The translations under genes were made by a program, and so were the position numbers. From Edolisoma coerulescens (lineage: Eukaryota > Chordata > Aves > Passeriformes > Campephagidae), in the NCBI GenBank assembly GCA_013397115.1, contig VWZW01005505.1, positions 2,007,880-2,071,879 of the forward strand: 64,000 nucleotides of DNA, written 5' to 3'. Position 1 is the first letter of the stretch, and each line of letters begins with the position of its first letter. The notes below the pieces were generated by a model. It was not told the origin of the DNA. It made no database searches and saw only the letters and a program-made list of their open reading frames with translations. This document shows positions 23,241 through 33,990 of the stretch, piece after piece.

Positions 23241-26200
23241 AGCTCAGTGAACCCTTATTTTAGGATGCACTTTATGAGATTTGTTTGAGAAAATATCGAT
23301 TCTTCTTTTTGAACGTCTCCATAGAGCTATTTTCTCCTGTGGACCCTCAGCACTGCTCATCATGAATCGAGAGCTTGACTCCAATGCAGATACTTGCTGT
23401 TTTCCCTGACAAAAATTCCATTTTGTTCTCACAGGCGATAGCCCTTATGGGATACCTTCACTTAGTCACCTAGATTTATAAGATCAATAGATCAATTTAG
23501 GAGAACTAGCTTCAGAAACTTCAGACCCCAAATTAAAATTATCATTCGAAGCTAACTTACAAAATTACTCACCAACTTGTGATCTCTAATCTATTAGATC
23601 AGCACTGGCAGCATCCAATAATGAAGAAAAACTTATGAAATGCATTTTTTAGAAGTCTGTAAAAGTCTTTGTAAAGGAAAAATTGCTACAGCTCTGAACA
23701 ATAACAACTGGAATGTGGGATTCCTGTAGGAATAATGCAAGTGCAGGATCCTGACATCTGTGAGAAGTGTTCATTTTTCAAAACATGCTGTCAATATGTC
23801 ATTAATATTAAGAGAAATAAGGTTAGTAAAGTTCAATATATATTGAAGAGTTTCCTTGACATTTAACACATCATATTAAAAGCTTCTTCAAGAGGAGAGA
23901 AATATCAACTTGTCACCTAGAGATTGAAATTGAACTGCTCTGAGACAAACTGCTGTTTCTTTCCCATGATGAGATTCACAGGATGGGCAAAATGTCAAGA
24001 TAAAAATAAACTATCTGGGAAAAAACATCAAAAGAAATATAGCCATTGTTACAGTTACTGCCAAAATAATCTAGAAAATCCAATTGTTCCCCAGTAATAA
24101 TATGTGACAGAAATCCCCACACATTCAGATCTGGTCTTGAAATACAGTGGAAAGTATCACTAAAGATATAGTCTTCTGCTCCATATAATCCGTTAAATTC
24201 CCTGGGAAGAAAATAGCTCCAATTTTTAAGATAGATCATATTTTCAAATCAGAAAGCATAAAAATTCATTTTCTGGTTTTTGAAGAAAACATTATGAGTA
24301 AAGAAGAAACCCTATAGCTCTATGAAATACTATGCAGTGAAGCCAATTGCCAAATCATGGATAATATTAGTAAGACAATTTTACATTGAAAGACTGGTAA
24401 GTAATTTTTTTGAGTATATTCATGGGTGAAAACTATTGTGAAGGTATTTAGATATATTGCTGAATGAGCAATATCAAATACAAATGCATAAATGCTAAAA
24501 ACTAAGTGAAGATATTGATAGGAAGTCTAGGAGAAGGCCTATTATTTTTCAAAACAGATTTTGTGGTCTGGAACTACTACAGATAATTGCTTTACTACAG
24601 CTCAGTCTTTTGTTTTCCATGGCCATGACTCTTCAACAACAGCAACAAAAATAGTCTTAGTTCTTCTTTGCAGTGGCCAACTAAATGTGCGTGCGTGCTT
24701 AAAATTTATAAGGAGACTCTGATTGACAATTAGGGACAAAATGCACACTAAAACTGCCACAGATCTAACAAGTTTTTAGAATAAGTATCTCAACTTATCT
24801 AGCACATAAAGCATCTCCTATTATTTACTCAGCATTTTGAAAATATATACAAATAATCTATTCTTTAGCTTCAATTCTTTACCTATGTATTAGTGGCATC
24901 ACATATTTTAGTGGCATCTTCTATTCATTTTCATCCAAAAACTGAGCACACATTTCTTCGACAAAGACACGTATTCCAGAATTTGAGTTTCAATTTAAAA
25001 TCCAAGCAAACACTTCACAATTCCCCATCTTCCAAGTCCCTTTAAAACATCCATTGTCAAATAAAAGCTCAAAAACGTGTATTCATTCCTTCACCACACT
25101 TGCAAAGATGTTACCTGATAACCTCTCCCCTAGACCTATTGACAGAGAAGCCAGTAAGTATTTCAAAGGATCACCCCTTTGTCCAAAAAAATCAGTCTAC
25201 AGAAATTTGTTACGCTGGTATCACAAATAGAAGTGTGACCATGCATTATAAACCTTTGATCATCTGATAGAAATTAAGTCCATCTGTTTGTTCAGAAATT
25301 ATTTATTTTTGTGAACACACCTAACAGTTTACTTGAGAAGTAATCTTTGATGGCGAACAGCTCTTTTTAAATTGGCATTTTCAGAATAATCACATTAATC
25401 CAAGAGCTACTAAGTACTGAAGGAAACAATCTGAAGGAAAAGGGAGTGAACTACTTTGAAAGACACAATGTGTTTTTCATCTTATTATTTATTGTTAAAA
25501 TTCTCCTTGGAAAGGCCAGATACAACAGATTTAAGACTGAATGTTCATTTAAGTAATGTTCATTTATCATGTCAGCTTTCAATAGTTTATGCATTTCAAA
25601 GCCATGGAAAATTTCTTTCGCATACACACAGAGGGCAAATACACACACAAAAATCCAAATTATGTAGAAAGCATACCGTAAGACTATTGAAGAAAGCTTT
25701 AAATGTTAAGAAATGCCCATCCTTAATTTTCCTGTCCCTCCTTCATTCTTTGTGCATAAAGTTATTGACAAAATCTAATTATGTGACCACTTTTCTCTTT
25801 CACAGGACCTCTGCTTTGCTCAGTGCACAGAACGTTCACATAATGAGCAACTACTCAATATTTTGTTATCTCCTCATTTTTCAATGTGTGACCCAAGGCC
25901 TTATTTACTGCACACCAGTCAAACTCTTCTCTCAAGACAGAATTGTTAATTTCCTCATAAGTTTCTCTCATGCTCATCACCACAGTAGGTAAACAATTAA
26001 AAATATTCATTAAACACTGTTCACAACACTCCTACAAGATTGCAGAGAACTGAAGAGCAAAGAAATTAAGGTTGAGAAGGTCTACTCATTTCTCATCTGT
26101 AGACAATAATTTCCTTTAGTGCATATTTCTTTCATCTTGTACAATGACACAGACCCTTGATTAAAAACATACATATAGTATACAACTAAAGCCACAGCAT

Positions 26201-28430
26201 AGTACATTTGCAGAAGGCAGGAGTATGATTAGGAAAGTAAAGCAAATTCTGAAATTCCCTGACTATGAAATTATTTTCCTTCTTGATTCTAACAAAATTT
26301 TTATTTGAGCTTTTTTGAAATTCTGTAAAATTTCAGTTAAAAAAATCTAGTTCTATCACATGGTAGGAAACTGAGAGCAACAAGGATTTGTACCAGATTA
26401 AGCTTTGTGCTACTTTAGCCGAAAGAGTGGCTGACAGCACTAATAATTCATCAGGTCCTGTGTGGACCAGCAGCAGGAAGGACCAGGACATTAGGTGAAA
26501 TTTGTAGGTTCTTGCTGGTATCAGAGGAACAGCATGAAGTGGGAGCCTTAAGCTCCACTGCAGACTGTGCAGGGCAATATGTTCTTCATGAAAGATGACC
26601 ATTTTGTCTGTATCCTTCTTCTCCCAACGGAGTGATCCAAACCTCTCCCTATCCAATCTCTTCTCCATCTTTTCTTATCCATCTTTTCTTGTGCTGAATC
26701 CATTCTGTCTTGCAGGAATGTCATATTATAGACGTGAAAGATAACATCATAAAGCCCTCAAAATGTTTAGGGAAAGCCATTTAAATCAACCATAACTAGC
26801 AATACATTAGTTTTTCCAACAGATCCAGAGCCGGATAGCCAAAAGTTCTTTAATTTCTTTTTGTCTCTTGACAGAGAACTTCATGACATTTTTCCCTTTA
26901 TTCAGTTGGGGTTTTTTTGTACTGGTAAGTCTTGTGAAACATTTTCCACCAAAGACAGAGGGTCTCTGAAAAAGATACATCTGCTAAGATTCGAGTAATC
27001 ATTCTGCATTAATATATGACCTTTCCCCTGCAATTTAACATGTTGGTCTCTGAATTAAAGCTTACTTTTCTCAGGTAATTTAAGTTTTGCAACTCATCCT
27101 GTCTCACAAGGGTATAATCACCTACTTGTCTGAAAACTAACTTATTTCCTTTTATCATGCCTGGATTACAAAGGCAAGTTGGAGTAAAAGTGAAATAAAA
27201 CAATATATCCTTTCCTTGTTCTATTTATCACTCATCAGTGAGGCACAGGCTCCTGCATCATGAGGGATGGTCTCAGCTGAGCAGTTTCACGGTTGACACC
27301 TTCCCCATTTATACACAGAAGCAGATGGCTTCTCACCTACTGCTGTCTCTTGAGGGTTTTAACTGTAGTAATGTAAATGAAGTGTTCAGTTAAAAAAAAA
27401 AAAAGTTAGAGTACTGTTTAGAGACCCTTTGAAATGGTTGTGTTTAGTGACCTCTGGTGCTAAGGGTCTGAGTTTATTTTCACACCGTATTTTCTGCTAG
27501 GATAAAACCCACATACAAAAACGTGCTGTAATCAGCCAAAGTTGTGTTCAAGGATACATATGAACATTATTTTCCTCTCCTATCCTGCTCTTTCAATATC
27601 CATTCTTTGTGAAATGAAAGTTATTGTCATGTGCCTGTTCAAACCTGCCATAGTGTTAAGCCCATTAGTGATGAGTATAAAAATTCCTATCTGCAATATT
27701 CAGAATACAGGGAATACAAGATGAATTAGAGAAGGGTTTGTGTTCTAGAAATTAATCTGCTCATTAGAGAATGAAATTAACTCTTTATTTCTGCCTTTAA
27801 TAAACCTGACACTCCATGACTGTGATCTATGAAAGAACCACAGAAAAAGCAATGTATGCCAAGTCAAATACCAGCACACTCTGAGTAACAGAAACTTGAA
27901 GCAGAAAACTGGACACTTTACATTTGAGATAAAGAAGAATATTCCAAACCAAGGGAATATTAGGAAATAATTAAAAAGTACAAATGGAAATAGAAAAAAA
28001 TGCAAGGACCACTGGTAGGGAAATATAGAGGGGAAACAAGATGATTGTGGAAGGCAAAGCCAAGTGAGCAGGGACCAGATTTCTTAAACTCTTAACAACC
28101 CAAACAAAAGACAGAAGAAAGAAAAGACATTAGAACAGCAAAAATAGGAATTAAATATGACAACAGTGGGCTAAGTTTCAACAGCAGTGATCTGAATAAA
28201 GCACTAGGTAGGGGCTTGAGGAAGGATGAGATGATATAGAATGCAATTTTCCAGAGTTCACAGCCAGCAAGACAATTGAAGTTTGGAAAAATTTTAGCTC
28301 CATCAGCAAATAAAAAAATTATTGAATCTTCAGCACTGCTCTGGATATAAAGAATTCATATATAAACCAGACATGAAGAATGAATAGCAAAGACAAATTA
28401 GTTGGATATGACTAAAGTTGTAAGGTGAAG
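23241..28430. other. Long non-coding A+T-rich stretch
   Basis: It includes the longest open frame of the window (25456-25992 plus, 178 codons with a non-ATG start). No domain is recognisable and its composition is that of its flanks, so I do not call it a gene. A 15-bp-period duplication (25540-25566) lies inside that frame. No RNA or repeat family was recognised in the rest. Confidence 0.6.
25540..25566 (+). repeat. Short tandem duplication, 15-bp period
   Basis: AATGTTCATTTA occurs at 25540-25551 and again at 25555-25566, separated by AGT. It is a minor local duplication. Confidence 0.8.
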
Positions 28431-28464
28431 GGGACTGAGAAAGCTGAAAAAATTAAGAATACTC

Positions 28465-28788
28465 AAGGAGGATGAAGCCCTGATGGTGGACAAACCTTCC
28501 AAGAAAGCCAAGTAGGACGATGTGCCATGTCAAAAGCAAAAAACCGAAATTCATCTGTTCACTGACCCCAAAGCAGTTTCCATAAACTCAATTGACAGCT
28601 TTGTAATTCTGTTTCATACAAAGACTAAAAAGGCAAGCAATGAAAAAACTTTTTCTCAAGTGTGGGATCTTAATGACAAAGGAATGCATTGGGAAAAGCA
28701 ATGGAAAAAGGTAGTTAGTAGCTCATTCATCAACCAGATGGTGCAGAAAAGCAAAGGGAACAAGGAATTGGAAGCTACATTTCTGTAA
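28465..28788 (+). pseudogene. Lysine-rich open frame, possible processed-gene remnant
   Basis: A plus-strand frame reads DEALMVDKPSKKAK, one TAG at 28513-28515, then 91 codons to the next stop at 28786-28788. The later part includes the words EIHLFTDPKA, KTFSQVWDLND and NQMVQKSKGNKELE. The mixed hydrophilic composition, with aspartate, tryptophan and lysine clusters, reads more like a real protein than the other open frames do. The in-frame TAG, lack of an ATG-led upstream exon and lack of introns would fit a retrocopied gene fragment. I cannot name a parent gene, and chance remains quite possible. Confidence 0.22.
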
Positions 28789-28789
28789 C

Positions 28790-31360
28790 TCCACACTCTG
28801 GACATAGCAAAGTAGGCCTAAAACTATATTTCTCACTTAATTGCAAAGAAATTTACTCCAATACACTGCCTTGAAAACATCATGCATTTTAACTAATGTT
28901 ATAAACACTGTGTTTCTTGTGGCTTGAGTTTATTTTCATATTATTTGCATTCTTCATAATCCTGCTTCTCACATAATTGATGTGCCTTTATTTTTATCTA
29001 CAGCACTTTTATGGGGAAAAGAATCCCTCACACCAGGGAAACTCAAAGAGGTCTTCTAAATATGGAAATAGACAAGAGCCAATCCAGCTAATCAATAGCC
29101 TAAATATTTTTTAAATTAAAACAATGGGCAAGAGCCTCAGACCTACTTAAATGTGTTTTAACTCCCACAGCACAATGAGCACTTAACAATGCTTTAAACA
29201 AGCAGCTGAGAGTTTTTCAGAGCAGGGAGTCCTTGAACAGCATAAAGGTAAGGGAATCAGTTTATACTACATACTTTAAACCCTTGCATGTGGAAAATGA
29301 AGAGGTAAGAAAGAACCACTCCAGGAATGTGGGGGAGGAGGTTGACTATAGTGCTCTTCCTGCTGCAGTAGCTTACCTGGCAAAGCCCCAGCCAGCTGAA
29401 CTGAGATCACTGTAAATCACAGCCCTGACTCCTCACAACTGAGTAAGGAGATAGTGAACAGAAAACAATGCTTTCCTTTCTACCATCCACATCTTTTCCC
29501 ATCAATCCGAGATGATTCAGATGTATACTTTCAGAAACATTCCAAAGACAATCTAAACATAGAAATGAAAATTTCCTCTATTACCTGGGTGGGAAAAAAG
29601 CACACTGTAAGATTTAACATTAAACCACACGACTTTATAGAAGAATAATTATTAAATTGTCTTTTTTTAAAACATACTATGCTCAAATTTCTGTGCTATT
29701 ATTTGTATCTTTAAGAAATTTCACAACAGTTTTTCCTCTTAGTTTCACTCAGAGTAGAGTTAATTTAGGTCAATTGGAGCAATGAAATTTAGTCACCTTT
29801 TTCCAAGAAATTGCTAATTCTCAGTGTTAGAAGATAAAAAAACTGAAACAGTAAACCTGAGCAAAATATACCCAATAAGAACATAAAGAATCTCTATCCA
29901 TAAATATATTTGTACCACAGACATTCATAATTGATTACCATATAACATATATTATATATATACCCCTATATAAAACATATATAACCCCTATAAAATAAAA
30001 AAATTAGAACTCTTCTTTTTATGATTGAAATTTGTATGTAAAATATGAAGGGAAATTTATTTACATCACTTTTTCCTCTGCTTATTGCTATGAACCCTTA
30101 ACTTAAGAACAAAATGAATATTCAAATAAATCTAAATCATTTAGAGTAATTTTTTAATGATGTCTTCAATCTAGTCATTCACAGAATAATTGCAAGAAAT
30201 AATTCTGAATTTCTTATAAACCAAAGCTTATTCATTTCTACATATGCATTAAAATGAGAGGTTCAAACTCTGACAATAAGAAAAGTGTTAAGTGACAAGT
30301 GCTGCTGAATTTGATCATTTCTATCTATCTCAGCTGGGTGGTAATTAATACTTTATCAAAGACTAAAGAGCCATTGTAGTAATTTTTTGATGATGAATGT
30401 TCTACCATTTGAGGTTTTACATAATGTCCTGGTTCTGTATTAAGGAAGAACAGAAAGAATGGAATGCTTTCCTTATATCTGCAGACAGTCAAGGAGAGTA
30501 CTTCCGGTGACAAAAAGGTTATTTGTCTTCTGATCTGCCTTGAGGACTGACACCAGGATTTTTAGAAGGAAGCTGTCATAGTCCTTAATGCTGCCCTGGT
30601 GTTGATGTGTTCACCTCTTCCAAATAATTTCCAAGAGTCAGTAAGCTGGCTCAGATCTGGCACATGAGCAGAATCTCCATCTACTGGGACACACAGCAAG
30701 TCTGCACAGACCCAGGAAATTCACAGGGCATCACAGCTGCCAATATTCACTTGACCTTAAGCAGAGCAGGTGCTCCCAGCCACATCTTCAGCAGTACACA
30801 AGATGCTTTTCAGTTGTACCTGAGTGTTGCCCAAAGTGTCAGCTGGTGTGCATATGTTGTCTGACACAAAACAGGAGCTGCTTCCATCTCTAGTGCTGGT
30901 ATCCCAAAAAATTGAGTCAGGAACAGCTCACTCTGTATTAAAATCACTGACTAGCTGCAGATGAGCAGTCGTCACTTGCTCTGTGCATGTTTGCAGTGTT
31001 ATTGGCACCATGTGGACAATCTATAACCTTGAAAAACACCACCTTACATGAATTCAAGTATGGGGACTAGTTTATAGTGAAACATCGAAATATCGATCTG
31101 CTGTTGACAGGGGTTTCAGAATGCTGATCTATAACAGGGAAAGAGCAGCAGCAGTGAGATCCTTTAACTAGCACAGAGTCAAATCAATATATTTCAAAGA
31201 GCAGTCCTGTGCCATGCTGATAATGCCAGTTCAGGCCATCAGCCTGCACATCCTGAGTAGGACCACATTTTCAAAAGAGCATCCATCTTATTCTTGAAAA
31301 TTCTCCCTTGTTCTGAAGTACCCTAGATGCTGTATTCATATTCTCTTCTGTACAGCCTAA
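28790..31360. other. Non-coding A+T-rich stretch
   Basis: It contains a TATA-rich tract at 29940-29998 with two copies of an ACCCCTATA(T)AAAA word spaced by about 22 bases. No gene, RNA or repeat family could be supported in the remainder. Confidence 0.65.
29940..29998. repeat. TATA-rich low-complexity tract
   Basis: Alternating AT runs are interrupted twice by a CCCCTATA word (29963-29970 and 29985-29992). It is probably a decayed dinucleotide microsatellite. Confidence 0.7.
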
Positions 31361-31365
31361 TCACA

Positions 31366-31485
31366 CTTTTGCAAATGCATTTAAAATTCTCAGTACCTCT
31401 GTTTCTCCATCTGTCAAACTTCAATAAAAATATTCTTAAATTATAGAGTTGCTGTGAGGCTTAATTTATTAATGCATGTACTCTC
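31366..31485 (+). mobile_element. MIR-like ancient SINE tail
   Basis: The order of words matches the 3' half of the mammalian-wide/amniote MIR (CORE-SINE, L2-type tail). 'CTCAGTACCTCTGTTTCTCC' and 'ATCTGTCAAA' are followed by an A+T-rich spacer, then 'TAGAGTTGCTGTGAGGCTTA' and 'TTAATGCATGTA'. In MIR these read CCTCAGTTTCC, ATCTGTAAAATG, GGGTTGTTGTGAGGATTAAA and ATAATGCATGTAAA. The copy is heavily decayed, as expected for an element older than the bird-mammal split. The left boundary is uncertain. Confidence 0.6.
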
Positions 31486-32680
31486 AGATTCAGAATTGAA
31501 AGGAAACATACCCACAAATTGTTATTATTATTGTTATTACTGTCCCATTTCAAAAATATTTTGAAACAATAAAAGAACCAGCAAGAGATGGTATTTTGAA
31601 AGCATTGGTTGGTAAATCCTTTTGAATATGACTGTGCTGAAGCTATCAAACAAATCCATTTCATCATACAGTATACACACATTTTATCGTCATTTACACA
31701 GCATGTAAAATCATTACAACTGACGCACAGTTCAAAAGAACCAGAATTTTCTGAAGTAATGAGTAAGTCTTTTTCTTAACTATATGAAAAACTTTAGACA
31801 GTGAAATCAGGCAATATAACCATGATTCCTCTTGAGAATTCTTGATAATAATACTCCTATCCATTATACAGTGCACGTGTATGACAGTTTGGGGTCTATC
31901 AGAATTTCTGAAATAAGTCTTTTTGCACGAACTCTTATAAGTTGGCTGAACTCTGCACCAGAAATTGTAAACTATGGTTCTGGAAGCAGCTAAGTCAAAA
32001 TAGCAAAATTTAAGAGCCTGAAGCAAACCACAAAAGCTATATTTAGGACTGTAATTCAGGGGCCTTATTTCACAGATACTTAGCATTGCTAGTTGCCCTA
32101 CATGCCATAAGCAATCTCATCATGGCAGAAGTGCCACCACTAAATGCCTTGTCTATTTGCATGCTGCCATTCTCATCCTCTGGAGCCCTGAATCCTGGGT
32201 AGACACAGGTGTGCAGAACAGCACTGCAATCAGTTTCCACAGCTGACTAGGACTTGCTATTTATATCTTAGTAGCAGGATATCAGGTTCATAAAATCCTA
32301 CATACAATTACTCTAAGAGGCAGACTGTTATATTACAATTATATTTTTTATATTACCTTTTTTTTTCCAGAGGAAATATACCCATAAATGAACAGGCCAC
32401 AAAATTAACCTATAGAGGTTTAAAACTCAGTATGTGTAGCAAATCCATTAATTTTGGATGGTGAAAGTTTTATAAGCACACACAGTAATTCTCAAGAAAA
32501 CTTTCGGAGCAGCTTCACTTCTGCCAGAATTGCACTGCACCCAGTCTGTATTGTAAATCTTAACATCACTACTAACAGACTTGATTGATTAGGAAAATTG
32601 AGTGGCAGAGTTTAAGTGGATTCAGGAAGCATGCTAGAGATCTGTATAAATTTTCATAATATTTTGTTTTCTCTTTTCCC
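31486..32680. other. Non-coding sequence
   Basis: A short ATT-type run occurs at 31519-31540. A 130-codon minus-strand frame (31694-32086) has no recognisable domain. I see nothing else in it. Confidence 0.65.
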
Positions 32681-32682
32681 AG

Positions 32683-32754
32683 ATGGTAGTAGAAGTTCTT
32701 TCAAGCACAGTGGCCACAGCTGTTGTCCTTAAATACTTGGCATTTTTGCTTACA
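32683..32754 (+). other. 72-bp exon-like segment
   Basis: A strong acceptor (TTTTCTCTTTTCCCAG ending at 32682) is followed by exactly 72 bases, then a good donor (ACA|GTAAGA at 32754/32755). Only one of the three frames is open across the segment, and it begins with ATG. It would read MVVEVLSSTVATAV and then VLKYLAFLLT, a hydrophobic stretch. The 24-codon length keeps phase. I recognise no protein, and short acceptor-donor pairs also occur by chance. Confidence 0.25.
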
Positions 32755-32875
32755 GTAAGATTAAGTTACCTCAAAATTTGCAGTATTGGCTTTTACTTTG
32801 TACATTTGAAATAAGAAATGTTTTAAATACTGTTAACAAATACAGTTAGTTTACTGAAAATCCTCAGGGCATAGG

Positions 32876-32994
32876 CATATGTTGTGATTGTAGCTGGAGC
32901 AGTTTGAGAAATTACCACCCCCAGCTACTTACTGTCACCCTGCAGCTGGAAATTACGCCCCTCACACAGCTGGAGCACCCTAATTGTCCATATG
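32876..32994. promoter_or_regulatory. Cluster of four E-boxes
   Basis: CATATG occurs at 32876-32881 and 32989-32994, and CAGCTG at 32943-32948 and 32967-32972. The two CAGCTG sites sit in similar contexts (GCAGCTGGA and ACAGCTGGAG), and a related TAGCTGGAG lies at 32891-32899. CANNTG sites of the CAGCTG type are bound by bHLH factors such as MyoD or Ascl1. The block is also poorer in homopolymers than its flanks, as an enhancer would be. No experimental support can be read from the sequence. Confidence 0.3.
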
Positions 32995-33232
32995 GGCAGT
33001 TGTAGTTAGTTTCCAAGAAAATCAGACAGCTATGCCTCAGTCACCTTCAGAGGAACAGAAGAAATCCTGGCAGTGGGATAGATTAATGTGGAGATGGTAA
33101 AATAACGGAACAGAAAAATGAAAAACCATCAAATTTTTGTTGGAAACAAAGAGGAGCTTGGCTTTCCCTCCTTTGTTCAGGAGCTGTACTTTAGCCAAAA
33201 CCTTTGTCCTTGCCTGAGCTCTGCTGCTGGTA
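32995..33232. other. Non-coding sequence before a CR1 tail
   Basis: I see no gene or repeat in this short stretch. It ends where the CR1 octamer-like words start at 33233. Confidence 0.6.
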
Positions 33233-33378
33233 CAGAATCATAGAATTATTTAGGCTGGAAAAGACCTCTAAGACCACTGAGTCCACACACTAATCCAGTA
33301 CTGACAAATCCACCACTAAACCATGTCCCTCAGTGCTACAACTACATGTCTCTTAACCATCTTCAGGGATGGTGACTC
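33233..33378 (-). mobile_element. CR1 LINE 3' tail fragment, minus strand
   Basis: Plus-strand words CAGAATCATAGAATTATTTA, GGCTGGAAAAGACCTCTAAG, CCACCACTAAACCATGTCCC and CTTCAGGGATGGTGACTCA are the reverse complement of an avian CR1 3' end. Similarity stops after the last of these, so the copy is 5'-truncated. Confidence 0.9.
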
Positions 33379-33916
33379 ATGTCCATCTTTATATCCAAAA
33401 ATTGTGATAACCATCCCAAAGCCCTAAAAATCCTAGTCAAGGATAAATCTGGCCTGCAGAACTGTTGTAAAGGAACACAGAGGGGCACTATACTGACAGC
33501 CTGGTGTCGTCGTGTCCCCCCCCCGCCTCCCCTAGAAACTTGTGAATTCTCTTTCAAATGCTTACTGTTTGGGAAAGTTCACAGCCCTCAGCCAGGTATA
33601 GAAAAGTATAAAGAAAAGAGAGAATTAGCCCTACGGAAAGGGGCTTACCAGAACTTTTACACTGGAAAGAGAGCTGCTACTACCAGCTCACAGGAAATGT
33701 GTAGCAGCAAGGGAAGGAGGACAAGTTCTAAAATAAAAAAGTCCAATGGAATAAAAACTTTTCTCCCATTTACTTTCCACTGCCAGGAACTATTCTTGGA
33801 TCAAATGTCCCAAGAAATTGTTCTCACAAAAATTTAGATATAAGTGCAGTACAGGCACTACCATCCAATGACAAGATTACAGCATTCATATAGACTATAA
33901 AAAACATATATTGAAA
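33379..33916. other. Non-coding sequence between two CR1 tails
   Basis: A 152-codon plus-strand frame runs from 33379 to 33837, starting at the very edge of the CR1 copy and crossing the C-run as four or more prolines. It has no recognisable domain and I read it as a chance frame. Confidence 0.6.
33516..33532 (-). repeat. C-run / possible G-quadruplex on the minus strand
   Basis: Nine C are followed by G and CCTCCCC. The minus strand therefore has GGGG, GG and a nine-base G-run within 17 bases, which could fold into a G-quadruplex. Runs of this sort are also error-prone in assembly. Confidence 0.4.
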
Positions 33917-33990
33917 TAGAATCATAGAATGGTTTGGGTTGAAAAAGGTTTTAAAAGTTCATCTAGCCCAAACCCTCTGCAACGAGGGGG
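33917..33990 (-). mobile_element. Short CR1 LINE 3' tail, minus strand
   Basis: AGAATCATAGAATGGTTTGG, GTTGAAAAAGGTTTTAAAAG and TTCATCTAGCCCAAACCCTC are the reverse complement of the last bases of an avian CR1 element. Only about 75 bases remain. It has the same orientation as the copy about 540 bases upstream, but each starts with its own terminal unit, so these are separate insertions. Confidence 0.88.

Noticed and set aside
25456..25992. 178-codon open frame, the longest in the window
   Set aside because: Non-ATG start, no recognisable domain, composition of the flanks and an internal slippage duplication. It is best explained as a chance frame in A+T-rich DNA.
29940..29998. TATA-rich tract as a promoter
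   Set aside because: Multiple overlapping TATA words in a decayed microsatellite, with no initiator or transcript evidence.
31694..32086. 130-codon minus-strand open frame
   Set aside because: No domain, no nearby promoter or splice signals, ordinary composition.
33379..33837. 152-codon plus-strand open frame
   Set aside because: It begins at the edge of a CR1 copy and crosses a C-run that gives a proline stretch. No known domain and no splice context.
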